A stretch of DNA of 64,000 nt from DATGJX01 sp963830545 (GCA_963830545.1 CAWHMK010000001.1:1240001-1304000), one strand, 5' to 3'. Positions 1 through 8,791 are shown, counted from the first letter of the stretch. The notes: a model not told the origin generated them from the letters alone. A program made the numbers and translations.

Positions 1-2
1 AC

Positions 3-491
3 TGCCTTTCCGGCGCCGTCACGCAGCCTGGACTCTACGAGGTGCCGTTCGGCACGACGCTTCGGGAACTGCTGGCATTAGCCGGAGGCATTCGTGAAAA
101 CCGCGCCTTCCGGGCCGTGCTGCTCGGCGGAGCCGCGGGAACGTTCGTCGGTCCGGAATCGCTCGATTTGCCGCTCACGTTCGAAGCGACGCGGAGCGCC
201 GGGACGACGGTGGGTTCGGGTGTCGTAATGGTGTTCGACGACCGGGCGGACATGGCCCGGATCGTGAGCCGCATCGCGGCCTTTTTCCGCGACGAGTCGT
301 GCGGTCAGTGCGTACCCTGCCGCGTCGGAACCGTACGCCAACATGAAGCGCTGCAGCGCGGCGATGCGGCGCTCATCAACGAAATCGCGCGCGCGATGCG
401 CGACGCATCGATCTGCGGCCTGGGGCAAACTGCCGCGAACGCCGTCGAATCCGCGGTTTCACTTCGCATTCTGGGCGCAGGTGTATCGTGA
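3..491 (+). CDS. NuoF/FdhB-like NADH-binding flavoprotein subunit, C-terminal part (5' end outside window)
   Basis: The frame is open from the window edge, so only the C-terminal part is seen. The SLBB-like stretch (SGAV..PG.YE) is followed by the NuoF iron-sulfur motif ESCGQCVPCRVG and a fourth cysteine in SICGLGQT, which together ligate the 4Fe-4S cluster handing electrons on from FMN. Such subunits oxidise or reduce NAD(H) in complex I or in soluble NAD-dependent formate dehydrogenases. The next genes are a formate dehydrogenase iron-sulfur subunit, overlapping by GTGA, and fdhD. I therefore infer the formate dehydrogenase beta role rather than complex I. The start codon lies upstream of the window. 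Confidence 0.85.
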   Translation, partial: CLSGAVTQPGLYEVPFGTTLRELLALAGGIRENRAFRAVLLGGAAGTFVGPESLDLPLTFEATRSAGTTVGSGVVMVFDDRADMARIVSRIAAFFRDESCGQCVPCRVGTVRQHEALQRGDAALINEIARAMRDASICGLGQTAANAVESAVSLRILGAGVS

Positions 492-1321
492 TCGAACTCA
501 CCGTCGATGGACGAACCGTACAGGTTGCGGAAGGCGCCACGCTCTTGCAAGCGATCGAGGCGTCCGGCACGGAAACGCCGACGTTGTGCTATCTCGAGAA
601 TCTCGCGCCGGTGAACGCATGCCGCGTTTGCGTCGTCGAGCTCGAAGGATCGCGTGCGCTGGTTCCATCGTGCTCGCGCAAAGCGGAAACCGGGATGGCG
701 GTACGAACCGACAGCGAGCGCGTGCGGCACAGCCGCAAAATGGTGCTGGAGTTCCTCGGCTCGTCCGTCGATCTCTCGACGGCGCCGGACGCGCAGCGCT
801 ATAGCAAAGAGTACGGAGCGCAGCCGGAACGATTCGGGAGCGGCGAAACGCTTGCGGACCGCACCGTAAAGATCGACAACCAATTATACGTGCGCGATTA
901 CGCCAAGTGCATCTTGTGCTACAAGTGCGTCGAAGCGTGCGGCACGGAGGCGCAAAATACGTTCGCCATCGCGGTTGCCGGCCGCGGTTTCGGCGCGACG
1001 ATCTCGACCGAGTTCGATGCGCCGCTCCCCGACTCGGCGTGCGTCTACTGCGGCAATTGCATCGGCGTATGCCCAACCGGTGCGCTGATGTTCAGCAGCG
1101 AATACGAGATGCGGCGCGAGGGAACGTGGAAGGAAACGGAGCAGACGCATACGGACACGATCTGCTCGTACTGCGGAGTCGGCTGCACGCTGACGCTGCA
1201 CGTTCAGGAGAACGACATCGTCAAAGTCACCTCTCCCGTCGAAAACGAGGTGACTGCCGGACATTTGTGCGTGAAGGGCCGCTTCGGCTACGCGTACGTG
1301 CAGAACCGTCCCGAGGACTGA
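488..1321 (+). CDS. Formate dehydrogenase alpha-like iron-sulfur protein ending before the catalytic domain
   Basis: This 277-aa protein starts on a GTG overlapping the previous stop. In order it has a 2Fe-2S ferredoxin domain (Cys34, 45, 48, 62), two 4Fe-4S motifs (CILCYKCVEAC from 141, CVYCGNCIGVC from 185) and the 4Fe-4S domain that opens molybdopterin oxidoreductases (Cys226, 229, 233, 261, in KGRFGY context). In NAD-dependent formate dehydrogenase alpha subunits this head is followed by several hundred residues carrying the Mo/W-bisMGD site. Here the frame stops directly after it, and the TGA overlaps the ATG of fdhD. The catalytic part is therefore a separate gene or is lost. It would act as an electron-transfer subunit in the cytoplasm. 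Confidence 0.8.
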   Translation: MIELTVDGRTVQVAEGATLLQAIEASGTETPTLCYLENLAPVNACRVCVVELEGSRALVPSCSRKAETGMAVRTDSERVRHSRKMVLEFLGSSVDLSTAPDAQRYSKEYGAQPERFGSGETLADRTVKIDNQLYVRDYAKCILCYKCVEACGTEAQNTFAIAVAGRGFGATISTEFDAPLPDSACVYCGNCIGVCPTGALMFSSEYEMRREGTWKETEQTHTDTICSYCGVGCTLTLHVQENDIVKVTSPVENEVTAGHLCVKGRFGYAYVQNRPED

Positions 1322-2190
1322 TGCAGGCATTCGACGACGCGCGGCCCGGCCTGACCACTTCCGCGCGCATAACGGCGTACGAGGGCGATTCCTCCCACGA
1401 GGCGGTCGACGATCTCGCAACGGAGGAGCCGCTCGAGATCCGGCTCGTCAGCGGGACGCAAATGCGCAATCTGGCGGTGACGATGCGCACCCCCGGAAGC
1501 GATTTCGAACTCGCGGCCGGTTTCTTGTTCGCGGAAGGCGTCGTGCGCACGCGCGCAGAGATCGCGGGGATCTCGTACTGCATCGATCCGCAAATCGATC
1601 TCGAGCAGCGGTACAATATCGTCAACGTGCAGCTCGCCGCGCCGGCGATGCCCGCATTGGAGCGCCTCGAGCGGCATTTCACGATGAGCAGCGCCTGCGG
1701 CGTCTGCGGCAAAGCGAACATCGAAGCGCTGCAAACGCGCGCACCGCGCATCGAAGATCCGGTTCGCGTATCGCGATCGTTCGTCGGAGGATTGCCGGAA
1801 AAAATGCGCGAGGCACAGCGAATCTTCGCCTCGACCGGCGGCCTGCACGCCGCGGCGCTGTTCGACGAACACGGTACGCTGCTCGCGCTGCGCGAAGACG
1901 TCGGGCGGCACAACGCTCTCGACAAGATCGCGGGATGGGCGTTGCTGAACGACCGGTTACCGCTGCGCGGCTGCACGCTGCTGGTCAGCGGCCGCGCAAG
2001 CTACGAACTCGTGCAGAAAAGCGTAATGGCCGGCATTCCCGTTCTCTGCGCAGTTTCTGCGCCCAGCAGCCTGGCGGTCGAAACGGCGCGGAGCTTCGGC
2101 ATGACGCTCGTCGGTTTCTTACGCGGCGAGCGCGCGAACGTCTACAGCTGCTCCGAGCGGATCGAATCGAGGAACGATCGCAGCACCTGA
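1321..2190 (+). CDS. fdhD: FdhD, formate dehydrogenase sulfurtransferase accessory protein
   Basis: This 289-aa protein matches FdhD, which passes sulfur from IscS to the molybdenum cofactor and is needed for active formate dehydrogenase. Visible family marks are the reactive pair in SSACGVCGKA, TGGLHAAALF, REDVGRHNALDK and SGRASYELVQK. The ATG shares a base with the upstream TGA (TGATG), so translation is probably coupled to the iron-sulfur subunit. Its 3' end runs about 49 bases into the convergent hydrolase gene. Its presence implies that a Mo/W formate dehydrogenase works in this cell although no catalytic subunit is in view. Confidence 0.93.
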   Translation: MQAFDDARPGLTTSARITAYEGDSSHEAVDDLATEEPLEIRLVSGTQMRNLAVTMRTPGSDFELAAGFLFAEGVVRTRAEIAGISYCIDPQIDLEQRYNIVNVQLAAPAMPALERLERHFTMSSACGVCGKANIEALQTRAPRIEDPVRVSRSFVGGLPEKMREAQRIFASTGGLHAAALFDEHGTLLALREDVGRHNALDKIAGWALLNDRLPLRGCTLLVSGRASYELVQKSVMAGIPVLCAVSAPSSLAVETARSFGMTLVGFLRGERANVYSCSERIESRNDRST

Positions 2191-2915
2191 TTGAACTGCT
2201 CGGGCGCGTCGGCATTGGTGACGTGTCCCGCGCCCGCAATGACTTCCAAACGCGCCCCCGCGATGCCGCCGGCGATCTCCTTCGCAAAAGACAGCGGCGC
2301 GACGGGGTCGCGTTCGCCGCACATGACGAGCACCGGCACGGCAATGCTTTTCAGCAGCTCGCGGTAGTCACCGCTCCACGTCGCGCGGGTCGATGCGACG
2401 TACGAGGGCACCGTTTTACACGCCATCTGCCACAGTGTTTCCTTCGTGCGGTCTCCGGGCGGCAGTCCCAATTTTTTCGCCCGCTCCCGCGCGAAGCGTT
2501 CCATGCTGCCTGCGTTCTGAACCGCGGCGACGACGGATTGGATATACGCCGGTGAATCGGGATATAGCGCGAAACTTCCGACGAACGTGAGCGACGCCAC
2601 ACGGTGCGGCGCGCGCTTCCACAGTTCGAATCCCACCACGCCGCCCAAACTGCAGCCCACGCAATGAAAGCGCGCGGCGCCGGCGGCATCGGCAATCGCG
2701 AGGACGTCGTCCACGAAACCATCGCGCGTTACATCGGAAGGCTCCGGTTCCGGTTTGGGAATGCCGTTTCCGCGAAGTTCGGCCGCAAAGCAGCGATACG
2801 CGTCTGCGAACGCATTCAGTTGGTAATCCCAGATAGCGGCGGTCGACCCGACGCCGTGCACGAAGATGATCGCGTCTCCGCGCGAGCCGCTCATCCGCGC
2901 CGTTGCGATGGTCAC
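2142..2915 (-). CDS. Alpha/beta hydrolase
   Basis: This is a 257-aa single-domain alpha/beta hydrolase resembling 3-oxoadipate enol-lactonase and related esterases. The oxyanion segment FVHGVGST, the nucleophile elbow GCSLGG, an acid residue in CGERDPVAP and the histidine in GAGHVTNADAP make a complete catalytic triad. The chosen GTG start overlaps the polX stop (GTGA), pointing to a polX-hydrolase operon; an ATG seven codons inside is the alternative. The substrate cannot be told from sequence. No signal peptide is seen, so it should be cytoplasmic. Its 3' end overlaps fdhD on the other strand. Confidence 0.8.
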   Translation of the reverse strand: MTIATARMSGSRGDAIIFVHGVGSTAAIWDYQLNAFADAYRCFAAELRGNGIPKPEPEPSDVTRDGFVDDVLAIADAAGAARFHCVGCSLGGVVGFELWKRAPHRVASLTFVGSFALYPDSPAYIQSVVAAVQNAGSMERFARERAKKLGLPPGDRTKETLWQMACKTVPSYVASTRATWSGDYRELLKSIAVPVLVMCGERDPVAPLSFAKEIAGGIAGARLEVIAGAGHVTNADAPEQFNQVLRSFLDSIRSEQL

Positions 2916-4642
2916 GCTGCGCGATCCCGCTTGCGATGTACGAACGCCAAGACTGCATCGAGCGGCTGCGCGTTGAGCACGTCGGCGCGCGCCAGCCCCG
3001 CTCGCCGCGCTTGGCTCACGGCCAGCTCCACGTTTTCGAGCTGTGCGACGTCGTGCGCGTCGCTGTCGAGGGCGAACATAACGCCGAACGTTCTTGCGCG
3101 CGCGGCGAGCGCCCATGGTAAATCGAGGCGGCCGGCTTGGCCGTCGATTTCCAACGCGGTGCCGGTTCGCGCGGCTGCGGCGAAGACCGCATCGTAATCG
3201 AATTCGTAGCCGGGAAAACTTTCGATCATCCGGCCCGTCGGGTGACCGATGATGTTGACGTACGGATTCTCGCACGCGCGAATGAGCCGGCGCGTCATCT
3301 CGTCGCGGCCGATGGCGAACCCCGAATGCACGCTGCCGATCACGATGTCCAGTTCGGCGAGCACGCCTTCGTCGTAGTCGAGCGACCCGTCAGGAAGGAT
3401 GTCGACCTCGCTGCTGCAGAGCGTTCGCACGCCGAAGCGATCTCCGAGCGCGGCAATGCGCTCGCGCTGCGCGCGCAGCGTTGCGGCGCTCACGCCGTAC
3501 GTGGGCCCACGCCCGGCGGAATGATCGGAAATGGAGTGGTACTCGTACCCTCGCCCTGCAGCCGCTGCAATCATCTCCTCGAGGGTTTGCTTCCCGTCGC
3601 TGAACGTGCAATGCATGTGAAAATCGCCGCGCACGTCCTGCAACTCGACCAGCGCGGGAATTTCGCGTCGAAGCGCGATCTCGACTTCGCCCATGCCGCT
3701 GCGCAGCTCCGGCGGAACGTACTGCATTCCGAGTTTTTCGTACACGCCGGCTTCTTCCACCGTGGTGAAGACGTCGCCGGTTTCAAGGTTGAGAATACCG
3801 TTTTCGCTCACGCGCAAACCTTTGCGAAGCGCGTGCTCGCGTACCTGAATGTTGTGTTCGCGGCTGCCCGTGAAATGCTGCAGAAGATTGCCGTACACGT
3901 GGTGGGGCAAGACACGCAAATCGATTTGCAAACCGTCTTCGAGCCAGATGCTCGCCTTGGTCGGGCCTTCGGCGAGCACGGCGCGCGCGCGTTGCCACTG
4001 AACGAAGCGTTCGATCACTTCGGCTGCATGGTCGGATGTGCAGACGATGTCGATATCGCCGACCGTTACTTCCGCGCGCCGCAAGCTGCCGGCATACGTG
4101 AGGCGGTGCAGCGGCGGTCCTTGTTCGAGGAATGCCATGATTTCGCGGGCGGTGCGCAGCGCTCTCGCAAGCGGGGTGCGCCGCTGCCGGCCGCGGTATG
4201 CGAGAATTCCGCGGCGCATGTTTTCCAGAGTCTTGCGTCCCATGCGCGGTGCGGCGTCGAGCGCGCCTCTCTCGATGGCCTTTTCCAAATCTTCGAGCGA
4301 ACCGATGCCGTAATTCTCGAAGAGTTGCGCCGCCGTCTTCACCCCGACGCCCGGAACGCCGAGCACTTCGAAAATCGTAGGCGGGTACCGCTGCTGCAGC
4401 GTTTCGAGCTGGACGCACGTTCCCGTCCGCAGCAATTCTTCTATCGTCGCCGCCAGCGATTTGCCGATACCGGGAAGCGTCGTCAGTTCACCCGCGGCTG
4501 AAAGGTCCGCCAGAGGAGGTGCGTTTTCGATGGCGGACGCTGCACGCTCGTATGCGGTGAACTTGTAAAACGTTTCGCCCGCCAGTTCCATGAGGGTACG
4601 TATCCGCGTGAGTGCCTGCGCAACTTCGGTATTCGAGAGCAC
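2912..4642 (-). CDS. polX: PolX family DNA polymerase / 3'-5' exonuclease
   Basis: This is a family X DNA polymerase of bacterial type, used in gap-filling DNA repair. The N-terminal 8-kDa-like and HhH region (LPGIGKSLAATIEELL, VPGVGVKTAAQLF) is followed by the nucleotidyltransferase site GSLRRAEVTVGDIDIV with its metal-binding aspartates. A C-terminal PHP domain (DFHMHCTFSDG, ISDHS, SEVDIL) gives 3'-5' exonuclease activity. The length of about 576 aa is normal. I place the start at a GTG giving a protein that begins LSNTEVAQ, where known PolX proteins begin; the frame stays open about 17 codons further upstream. It is divergent from the phosphoribosyltransferase gene and coupled to the hydrolase. 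Confidence 0.92.
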   Translation of the reverse strand: MLSNTEVAQALTRIRTLMELAGETFYKFTAYERAASAIENAPPLADLSAAGELTTLPGIGKSLAATIEELLRTGTCVQLETLQQRYPPTIFEVLGVPGVGVKTAAQLFENYGIGSLEDLEKAIERGALDAAPRMGRKTLENMRRGILAYRGRQRRTPLARALRTAREIMAFLEQGPPLHRLTYAGSLRRAEVTVGDIDIVCTSDHAAEVIERFVQWQRARAVLAEGPTKASIWLEDGLQIDLRVLPHHVYGNLLQHFTGSREHNIQVREHALRKGLRVSENGILNLETGDVFTTVEEAGVYEKLGMQYVPPELRSGMGEVEIALRREIPALVELQDVRGDFHMHCTFSDGKQTLEEMIAAAAGRGYEYHSISDHSAGRGPTYGVSAATLRAQRERIAALGDRFGVRTLCSSEVDILPDGSLDYDEGVLAELDIVIGSVHSGFAIGRDEMTRRLIRACENPYVNIIGHPTGRMIESFPGYEFDYDAVFAAAARTGTALEIDGQAGRLDLPWALAARARTFGVMFALDSDAHDVAQLENVELAVSQARRAGLARADVLNAQPLDAVLAFVHRKRDRAA

Positions 4643-4740
4643 GGAACGCTCTTCGGCATGGAACGGGCTGCCCCATGTCCTATACAACCACAACCAGCGA
4701 TGCCGGCAGTTTTGCCGCGCCGGCTACGGGAGTTTATGAA

Positions 4741-5841
4741 ATGGGTTCGAGGCTTCGGCCGGAGATCTTCAATCTTCCGGTCGAAAAGATGCGGGACGGA
4801 TACTACTCGGATACCTACTTCAACCGCGCGAGGGCAATCCTCGAGCGCGATGGACACCACCCCGCCGTACGCATGCAAGTCTTTCAGCGCGGAGAGTCCG
4901 TGCTGTGCGGCATGGATGAGGCGCTCGCGATTCTGCGGCTGTGTTCGGGACGGCGTTTACTCGACGGCACGTGGGAAGACGGCTGGGATCGCCTGCAGGT
5001 GCGGGCCCTTCACGACGGAGACCGCGTCGAGGCTTACGAAACCGTACTCACGATCGAAGGCGACTACGCGCTCTTTGCGCACTTGGAAACGTGTTACTTG
5101 GGCGTGCTCTCCCGCCGCACGCGCATTGCGACGAACGCGCGCGACATCGTCAAAGCCGCGGGCGGAAAGCAAGTGCTGTTCTTTCCCGCGCGCTTCGATC
5201 ATCATCTGGTGCAAACCGGCGACGGATATGCAGCGTATATTTCAGGTGCGCTCGGCGTTTCTACCGACGCGAACGCGGAATGGTGGGGTGCACGTGGAAT
5301 GGGAACGGTTCCGCACGCGCTGATTGCGGCGTACGGGGGCGATACCGTGCTGGCCACGCAGAAATTTGCCGAATACGCGGACTACGACGTCAACGTCATC
5401 TCGCTCGTCGATTTCGAAAACGATTGCGTGGGCACGAGTTTGGCCGTCGCGCGTGCGCTCGGGCAGCGGTTGTGGGGCGTGCGCTTGGACACCTCCGGCA
5501 CGCTTGTCGACCGTTCCGTTTGGAATATGATGGGCACGTTCAGACCCACAGGAGTCATTCCGCAGCTGGTCTTCAACGTACGCCGCGCGCTCGACACGGA
5601 AGGCTACTCCCACGTGAAGATCGTGGTCAGCGGCGGATTCGATCCGGAGCGCATTCGCCAGTTCGAGCGCGACCGCGTTCCCGTCGATGCATACGCCGTG
5701 GGCAGTGCGTTTTTCAGCGGCACCGGAAAATTCGATTTCACCGCCGACATCGTCGCGATCCAGAACAACGGCGCTTGGAAGGAATGTCACAAAGTCGGAC
5801 GGCCCGAGCGTCCGAATCCCGGTCTGGAACTCGTCCGGTAA
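4741..5841 (+). CDS. Nicotinate phosphoribosyltransferase family protein
   Basis: The 366-aa product looks like the nicotinate phosphoribosyltransferase branch of type II PRTases, which makes nicotinate mononucleotide from nicotinate and PRPP in NAD salvage. Recognisable parts are GYYSDTYFNRAR near the N-terminus, the barrel segments ending in VRLDTSGTL and VSGGFDPERI, and the phosphate-binding end AVGSAFFSG. I chose the ATG at 4741 because GGGAG sits 8 bases upstream; the in-frame ATG at 4675 adds 22 non-conserved residues. It is divergent from polX. The stop is one base from the next start, so the degenerate ABC gene may be co-transcribed. Confidence 0.82.
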   Translation: MGSRLRPEIFNLPVEKMRDGYYSDTYFNRARAILERDGHHPAVRMQVFQRGESVLCGMDEALAILRLCSGRRLLDGTWEDGWDRLQVRALHDGDRVEAYETVLTIEGDYALFAHLETCYLGVLSRRTRIATNARDIVKAAGGKQVLFFPARFDHHLVQTGDGYAAYISGALGVSTDANAEWWGARGMGTVPHALIAAYGGDTVLATQKFAEYADYDVNVISLVDFENDCVGTSLAVARALGQRLWGVRLDTSGTLVDRSVWNMMGTFRPTGVIPQLVFNVRRALDTEGYSHVKIVVSGGFDPERIRQFERDRVPVDAYAVGSAFFSGTGKFDFTADIVAIQNNGAWKECHKVGRPERPNPGLELVR

Positions 5842-5842
5842 T

Positions 5843-6403
5843 ATGGCGCTCCTGGACATGCGAGCTGCGTCGTTCGCGCGATCGGGGCACTGCATCGTCC
5901 CTCCGATCACGCTCGCGCTCGACGAGAAGGCAAGGCGCGCGCACGCATGCGGCGACGACGCGGCCGCATCGATCATCGCGCTCATGGCCGCGGGTCTGGT
6001 CAAGCCGACCACCGGACATGTGTTCATCGCCGCGTTCGATCCGCGCATTCAGCCGGTCCAGGTCAAGCGCATCGTTGCGTACGTTCCTCACGAAGCGCTG
6101 CCGCACGATTTTCCCTCGTTCACGCGCTATATCGAGTTTCGCGCAACGCTTTGGGGATTGCCGCGGGCGCAGAGCGTCGTTCGCGCGCGTTCGATACTCG
6201 CTCGGCTCGAGGGCGTTCACGAAGCATTCGCGCATCCGCTCGTCGGCGCGCTTCTATCGCATCCACGGCTCCTCGTGCTCGACCGGCCACAGGCCGCATA
6301 CGCGCACCAAATTTGCGACGTCGCGGGCACCTGCGCGATCTTCTCGACGCACCGCTCCGAGCGTGAAGCCGAGCGCTTCGCGCTCCAAACGGAGCGGGTA
6401 TGA
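5843..6403 (+). CDS. Degenerate ABC-transporter ATPase-like protein without Walker A
   Basis: The 186-aa product keeps the outline of an ABC ATPase. LMAAGLVKPTTGHVFIAAFDP matches the segment after Walker A, IVAYVPHEALPHDF sits where the Q-loop region lies, LLVLDRPQ matches Walker B, and STHRSEREAE matches the switch region. Where the P-loop lysine should be there is only ACGDDAAAS, and no LSGGQ signature is visible. ATP hydrolysis is unlikely. It overlaps the next gene (ATGA), a multi-helix membrane protein, exactly like an ATPase-permease pair. It may be a decayed or regulatory module. Frame and codon use look intact. Confidence 0.6.
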   Translation: MALLDMRAASFARSGHCIVPPITLALDEKARRAHACGDDAAASIIALMAAGLVKPTTGHVFIAAFDPRIQPVQVKRIVAYVPHEALPHDFPSFTRYIEFRATLWGLPRAQSVVRARSILARLEGVHEAFAHPLVGALLSHPRLLVLDRPQAAYAHQICDVAGTCAIFSTHRSEREAERFALQTERV

Positions 6404-6996
6404 ACCGCGGCGCAGCGACGATCGCGATCGTTACCACGCGCCTTGCACGAGAGCGGCGCGTGCTGACGTTGTCGGTTGCGGCATGCGCTCTCCTTGCGTA
6501 TTTGCAGCGTTATGACGACGCGCCGGCGCGCTTGGCGGGATGTTTGGTTTTCGGAACCCTCATAAGCGTTGCCGTCGCATTGCTGCAGCGCGCCGCGGGC
6601 CGCTTTCGGGAACTCGAACTCTGCGAACAAAGTGCTCCGCTGTACGGACGCGAACTCGCGCGCGCAACCGCGCTCGTGCCCTGCATCGTCATTACCGCGG
6701 CAGTTGCCGCCTATTGGCTGGTCAGTTGCGCATTCGCATTGCCGCAGGGTTCGGCGGTAGCGCTTTCGCTTTTGGCCGTGTACGCCGCAACGCTCATTGC
6801 GCTATGCGCCGGCGTCAGAACCGGAGCCGCGCGCGTCCTCTACATCGGCTTGGCATGCGCCGTTCCCGCAGCGGCGTTTGCACTCGCAACGATGGGCCGG
6901 CCGGCGCTTCCGCTCGTCCTGTGCGTGGTGGCCGGTTTCATTGCCCTTCGCCAGTACGGGGAGGCGCTGGCGCGTTACGATCCGGTGCCGCTCTGA
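6400..6996 (+). CDS. Multi-pass membrane protein, partner of the degenerate ABC ATPase
   Basis: This 198-aa product is made mostly of hydrophobic helices: I count five or six, for example LTLSVAACALLAYL, VPCIVITAAVAAYWLVSCAF and LVLCVVAGFIAL. No family motif is recognisable. The ATG overlaps the stop of the ATPase-like gene, so the two are probably made together as a permease-type complex in the inner membrane. The short soluble stretches resemble those of reduced ABC-2 permeases. Function is unknown. Confidence 0.6.
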   Translation: MNRGAATIAIVTTRLARERRVLTLSVAACALLAYLQRYDDAPARLAGCLVFGTLISVAVALLQRAAGRFRELELCEQSAPLYGRELARATALVPCIVITAAVAAYWLVSCAFALPQGSAVALSLLAVYAATLIALCAGVRTGAARVLYIGLACAVPAAAFALATMGRPALPLVLCVVAGFIALRQYGEALARYDPVPL

Positions 6997-7098
6997 AAAT
7001 GCGAGCGCCCCCTTGCGGCGTTGCATTGCATGCCGGCTCGACGGGGTCGCAAGCGTGCCCCGCGTGTGGCGGCGGCCGGTGCCGGGTACGGCAGCGGC

Positions 7099-7659
7099 AT
7101 GCAAAGCGATGCAAACCTGTTGCCGCTGCGCGGAAGCAGCGTGCACGAAATTCTCGAAAACGACCACGAGATCATCAAAGGATTGCTCACGAGTTTGACG
7201 CGCGCCGCAGGAACCGAACAGCGCGTGCAGATCCTGGAGCGCCTCAAAGGCGCACTCACGATTCACAACGCCATGGAAGAAAGCCTCATCTATCCGGCGC
7301 TGGACAAAGTCGCCGGGCACAAGTTCGAAACGTTGAAATTGTACAACGAGACGGCGTCGGCCGATATTCTGGTGTTCCAAATCGACACGCTGCTCAAAGA
7401 AGGCGACGATGCGAAATTCGCCGACAAAGCCGAGAAGTTGCAATCCGCGGTTTTCAAGCACATCGAGGCCGAAGAGGAATCCGCGCTCCCGCATTTAGAG
7501 AAAGGCGCGGACTCCGATCAGTCGCAGATGCTGCTCGAATCGGTGCGCGAATTCCGCGGCGCGCTGCGATTCACACCCGGAGAATCCTCCGCGGCGCGCA
7601 TGGAAACGGGCGAAATCGGCATGCAAACCGGAATGCCCTCACGCACACGCGGGACGTAA
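7099..7659 (+). CDS. Hemerythrin HHE domain protein
   Basis: The 186-aa product carries a hemerythrin-like four-helix HHE domain, which binds a non-haem diiron centre used for O2 or NO sensing or for iron handling. Ligand-type residues sit in SVHEILENDHEIIKG, TIHNAMEESLIYPALD and HIEAEEESALPHLE. The C-terminal 50 residues look disordered. The start is uncertain: I chose ATG 7099, just before the conserved part; in-frame upstream starts exist from 7021 but give Arg-rich, non-conserved sequence. It is convergent with the DJ-1-like gene. Confidence 0.8.
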   Translation: MQSDANLLPLRGSSVHEILENDHEIIKGLLTSLTRAAGTEQRVQILERLKGALTIHNAMEESLIYPALDKVAGHKFETLKLYNETASADILVFQIDTLLKEGDDAKFADKAEKLQSAVFKHIEAEEESALPHLEKGADSDQSQMLLESVREFRGALRFTPGESSAARMETGEIGMQTGMPSRTRGT

Positions 7660-7680
7660 CGCGAGCGCGAAGCGCGGAGG

Positions 7681-8241
7681 TCAGACCGCCGCGGATTGCG
7701 CCGCGGCGAGTTTTTCCAGCATGGAACGGCTGAATTGCGCGAGGTCCTCCGCGCTTCGCGAACTCACCCAATTACTGTCCTGCACGACCGGCTGATCGCG
7801 GTACAAACCGCCGGCATTGCGAATATCGTCGGCGATCGCGTGTGCGCCCGTCAATTGACGGCCGCGGACGATCTGCGCCGAAATGAGAACCTGCGCGCCG
7901 TGGCCCATCGAAAACACGGGTTTCTTCGTAGAGTCGAACTCGCGAACGAACCGCTGCACCTCCTTGTTCGCGCGTATCTGATCCGGCGAAAATCCGCCGG
8001 GAATCAGCAGCGCGTCGAAATCCTCTCCCGTGCAGTCCGCGACCAACTCCTCCGCTTTTGCGGCCGTACCGTCGTCGAGCCCGCGTTTCCCGCGAATTTT
8101 CTGGCGCGCTTTCTCGTCGATTCCGACGATCGTGACGATTGCGCCGGCTTCTTCGAGCGTCCGCCGCGGCTCCGAGAGATGAGTTTCTTCATATCCGTCG
8201 CCGACCAGCGCGGCGATCCGTTTTCCTTCGACTGATTGCAT
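7681..8241 (-). CDS. DJ-1/PfpI superfamily protein lacking the nucleophile cysteine
   Basis: The 186-aa protein has the DJ-1/PfpI fold signature: an early strand IAALVGDGYEETHLSEP with the conserved glutamate, LLIPGGFSPDQIR, and the elbow region KPVFSMGHGAQVL. In active members the elbow reads A-I-C-H-G; here the cysteine position (about 113) is Gly and only the histidine remains. Family members act as glyoxalases, deglycases, chaperones or proteases, most of which need that cysteine. I infer a non-catalytic or altered role. The reading frame is intact. It stands alone, convergent with the hemerythrin gene. Confidence 0.75.
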   Translation of the reverse strand: MQSVEGKRIAALVGDGYEETHLSEPRRTLEEAGAIVTIVGIDEKARQKIRGKRGLDDGTAAKAEELVADCTGEDFDALLIPGGFSPDQIRANKEVQRFVREFDSTKKPVFSMGHGAQVLISAQIVRGRQLTGAHAIADDIRNAGGLYRDQPVVQDSNWVSSRSAEDLAQFSRSMLEKLAAAQSAAV

Positions 8242-8283
8242 CCGGCACCGATTCTCTCCGTGGACGCGCGCTCCCCGTTCCTT

Positions 8284-8791
8284 TCAGAGCGTTCCCCCCG
8301 TGTGCTGCACCGCCACGCGGAGCAAGTAAGCCAATTCGATTTCGATTTTCCCCAGCGCATCGAGAAGGGTATCCTCTCCGACGGCCTTCAACGTCACGTT
8401 GCGCTTGGTCATGTCGCCTTCAGGGACGGGGTGCCGCGGGTTGATCTCTCGCATGTAAATGCGTGCCTCGTAGCGAGCCGGCCCCTCCGGAAGAAAATAG
8501 AGGGGATCCAAACCGAACGCGTACGTCTCGAGCGAGAGCAGTCCGGTCTTCTGCATGAACTCGACGGGACGCGAGCGTAGGGTCTGCGCCATACGCGCCA
8601 TCGCGCTCAGACCGACACGTTTGTTCCCCGCGAAGATCTCCTCGCAGCTCGGGCGTGCTCACCATGCAAGCCGCGGCCAATGCCTGCTCCTCAACGGCGC
8701 GCTCGGCCGCATATGCCCGCAGCGCCTTGCCGAATGCCGGTCCGCCTGCCGTTCCGGCGTTTCCGTCCCACGAAACGCTGTGGTCGTTCAT
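8284..8791 (-). pseudogene. Unrecognised protein split by one frameshift near 8652
   Basis: Translation from the ATG at 8791 (MNDHSVSWDG) runs well to about STPELR near 8652. It then continues naturally only in the neighbouring frame (EEIFAGNKRVGLSAMARMAQTL) down to a stop at 8284. One missing base explains this. The reconstructed product is about 168 aa, soluble, with no family I recognise. The ATG overlaps the stop of the Rieske gene (ATGA), so it is the last gene of an SDR-Rieske operon and might be a partner or substrate-handling subunit. The break may be real or a sequencing error. Confidence 0.6.

Noticed and set aside
1319..1321. TGA as a selenocysteine codon that would extend the formate dehydrogenase subunit
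   Set aside because: The selenocysteine of formate dehydrogenases lies far into the catalytic domain, and the frame after this TGA shows no formate dehydrogenase similarity and soon stops again.
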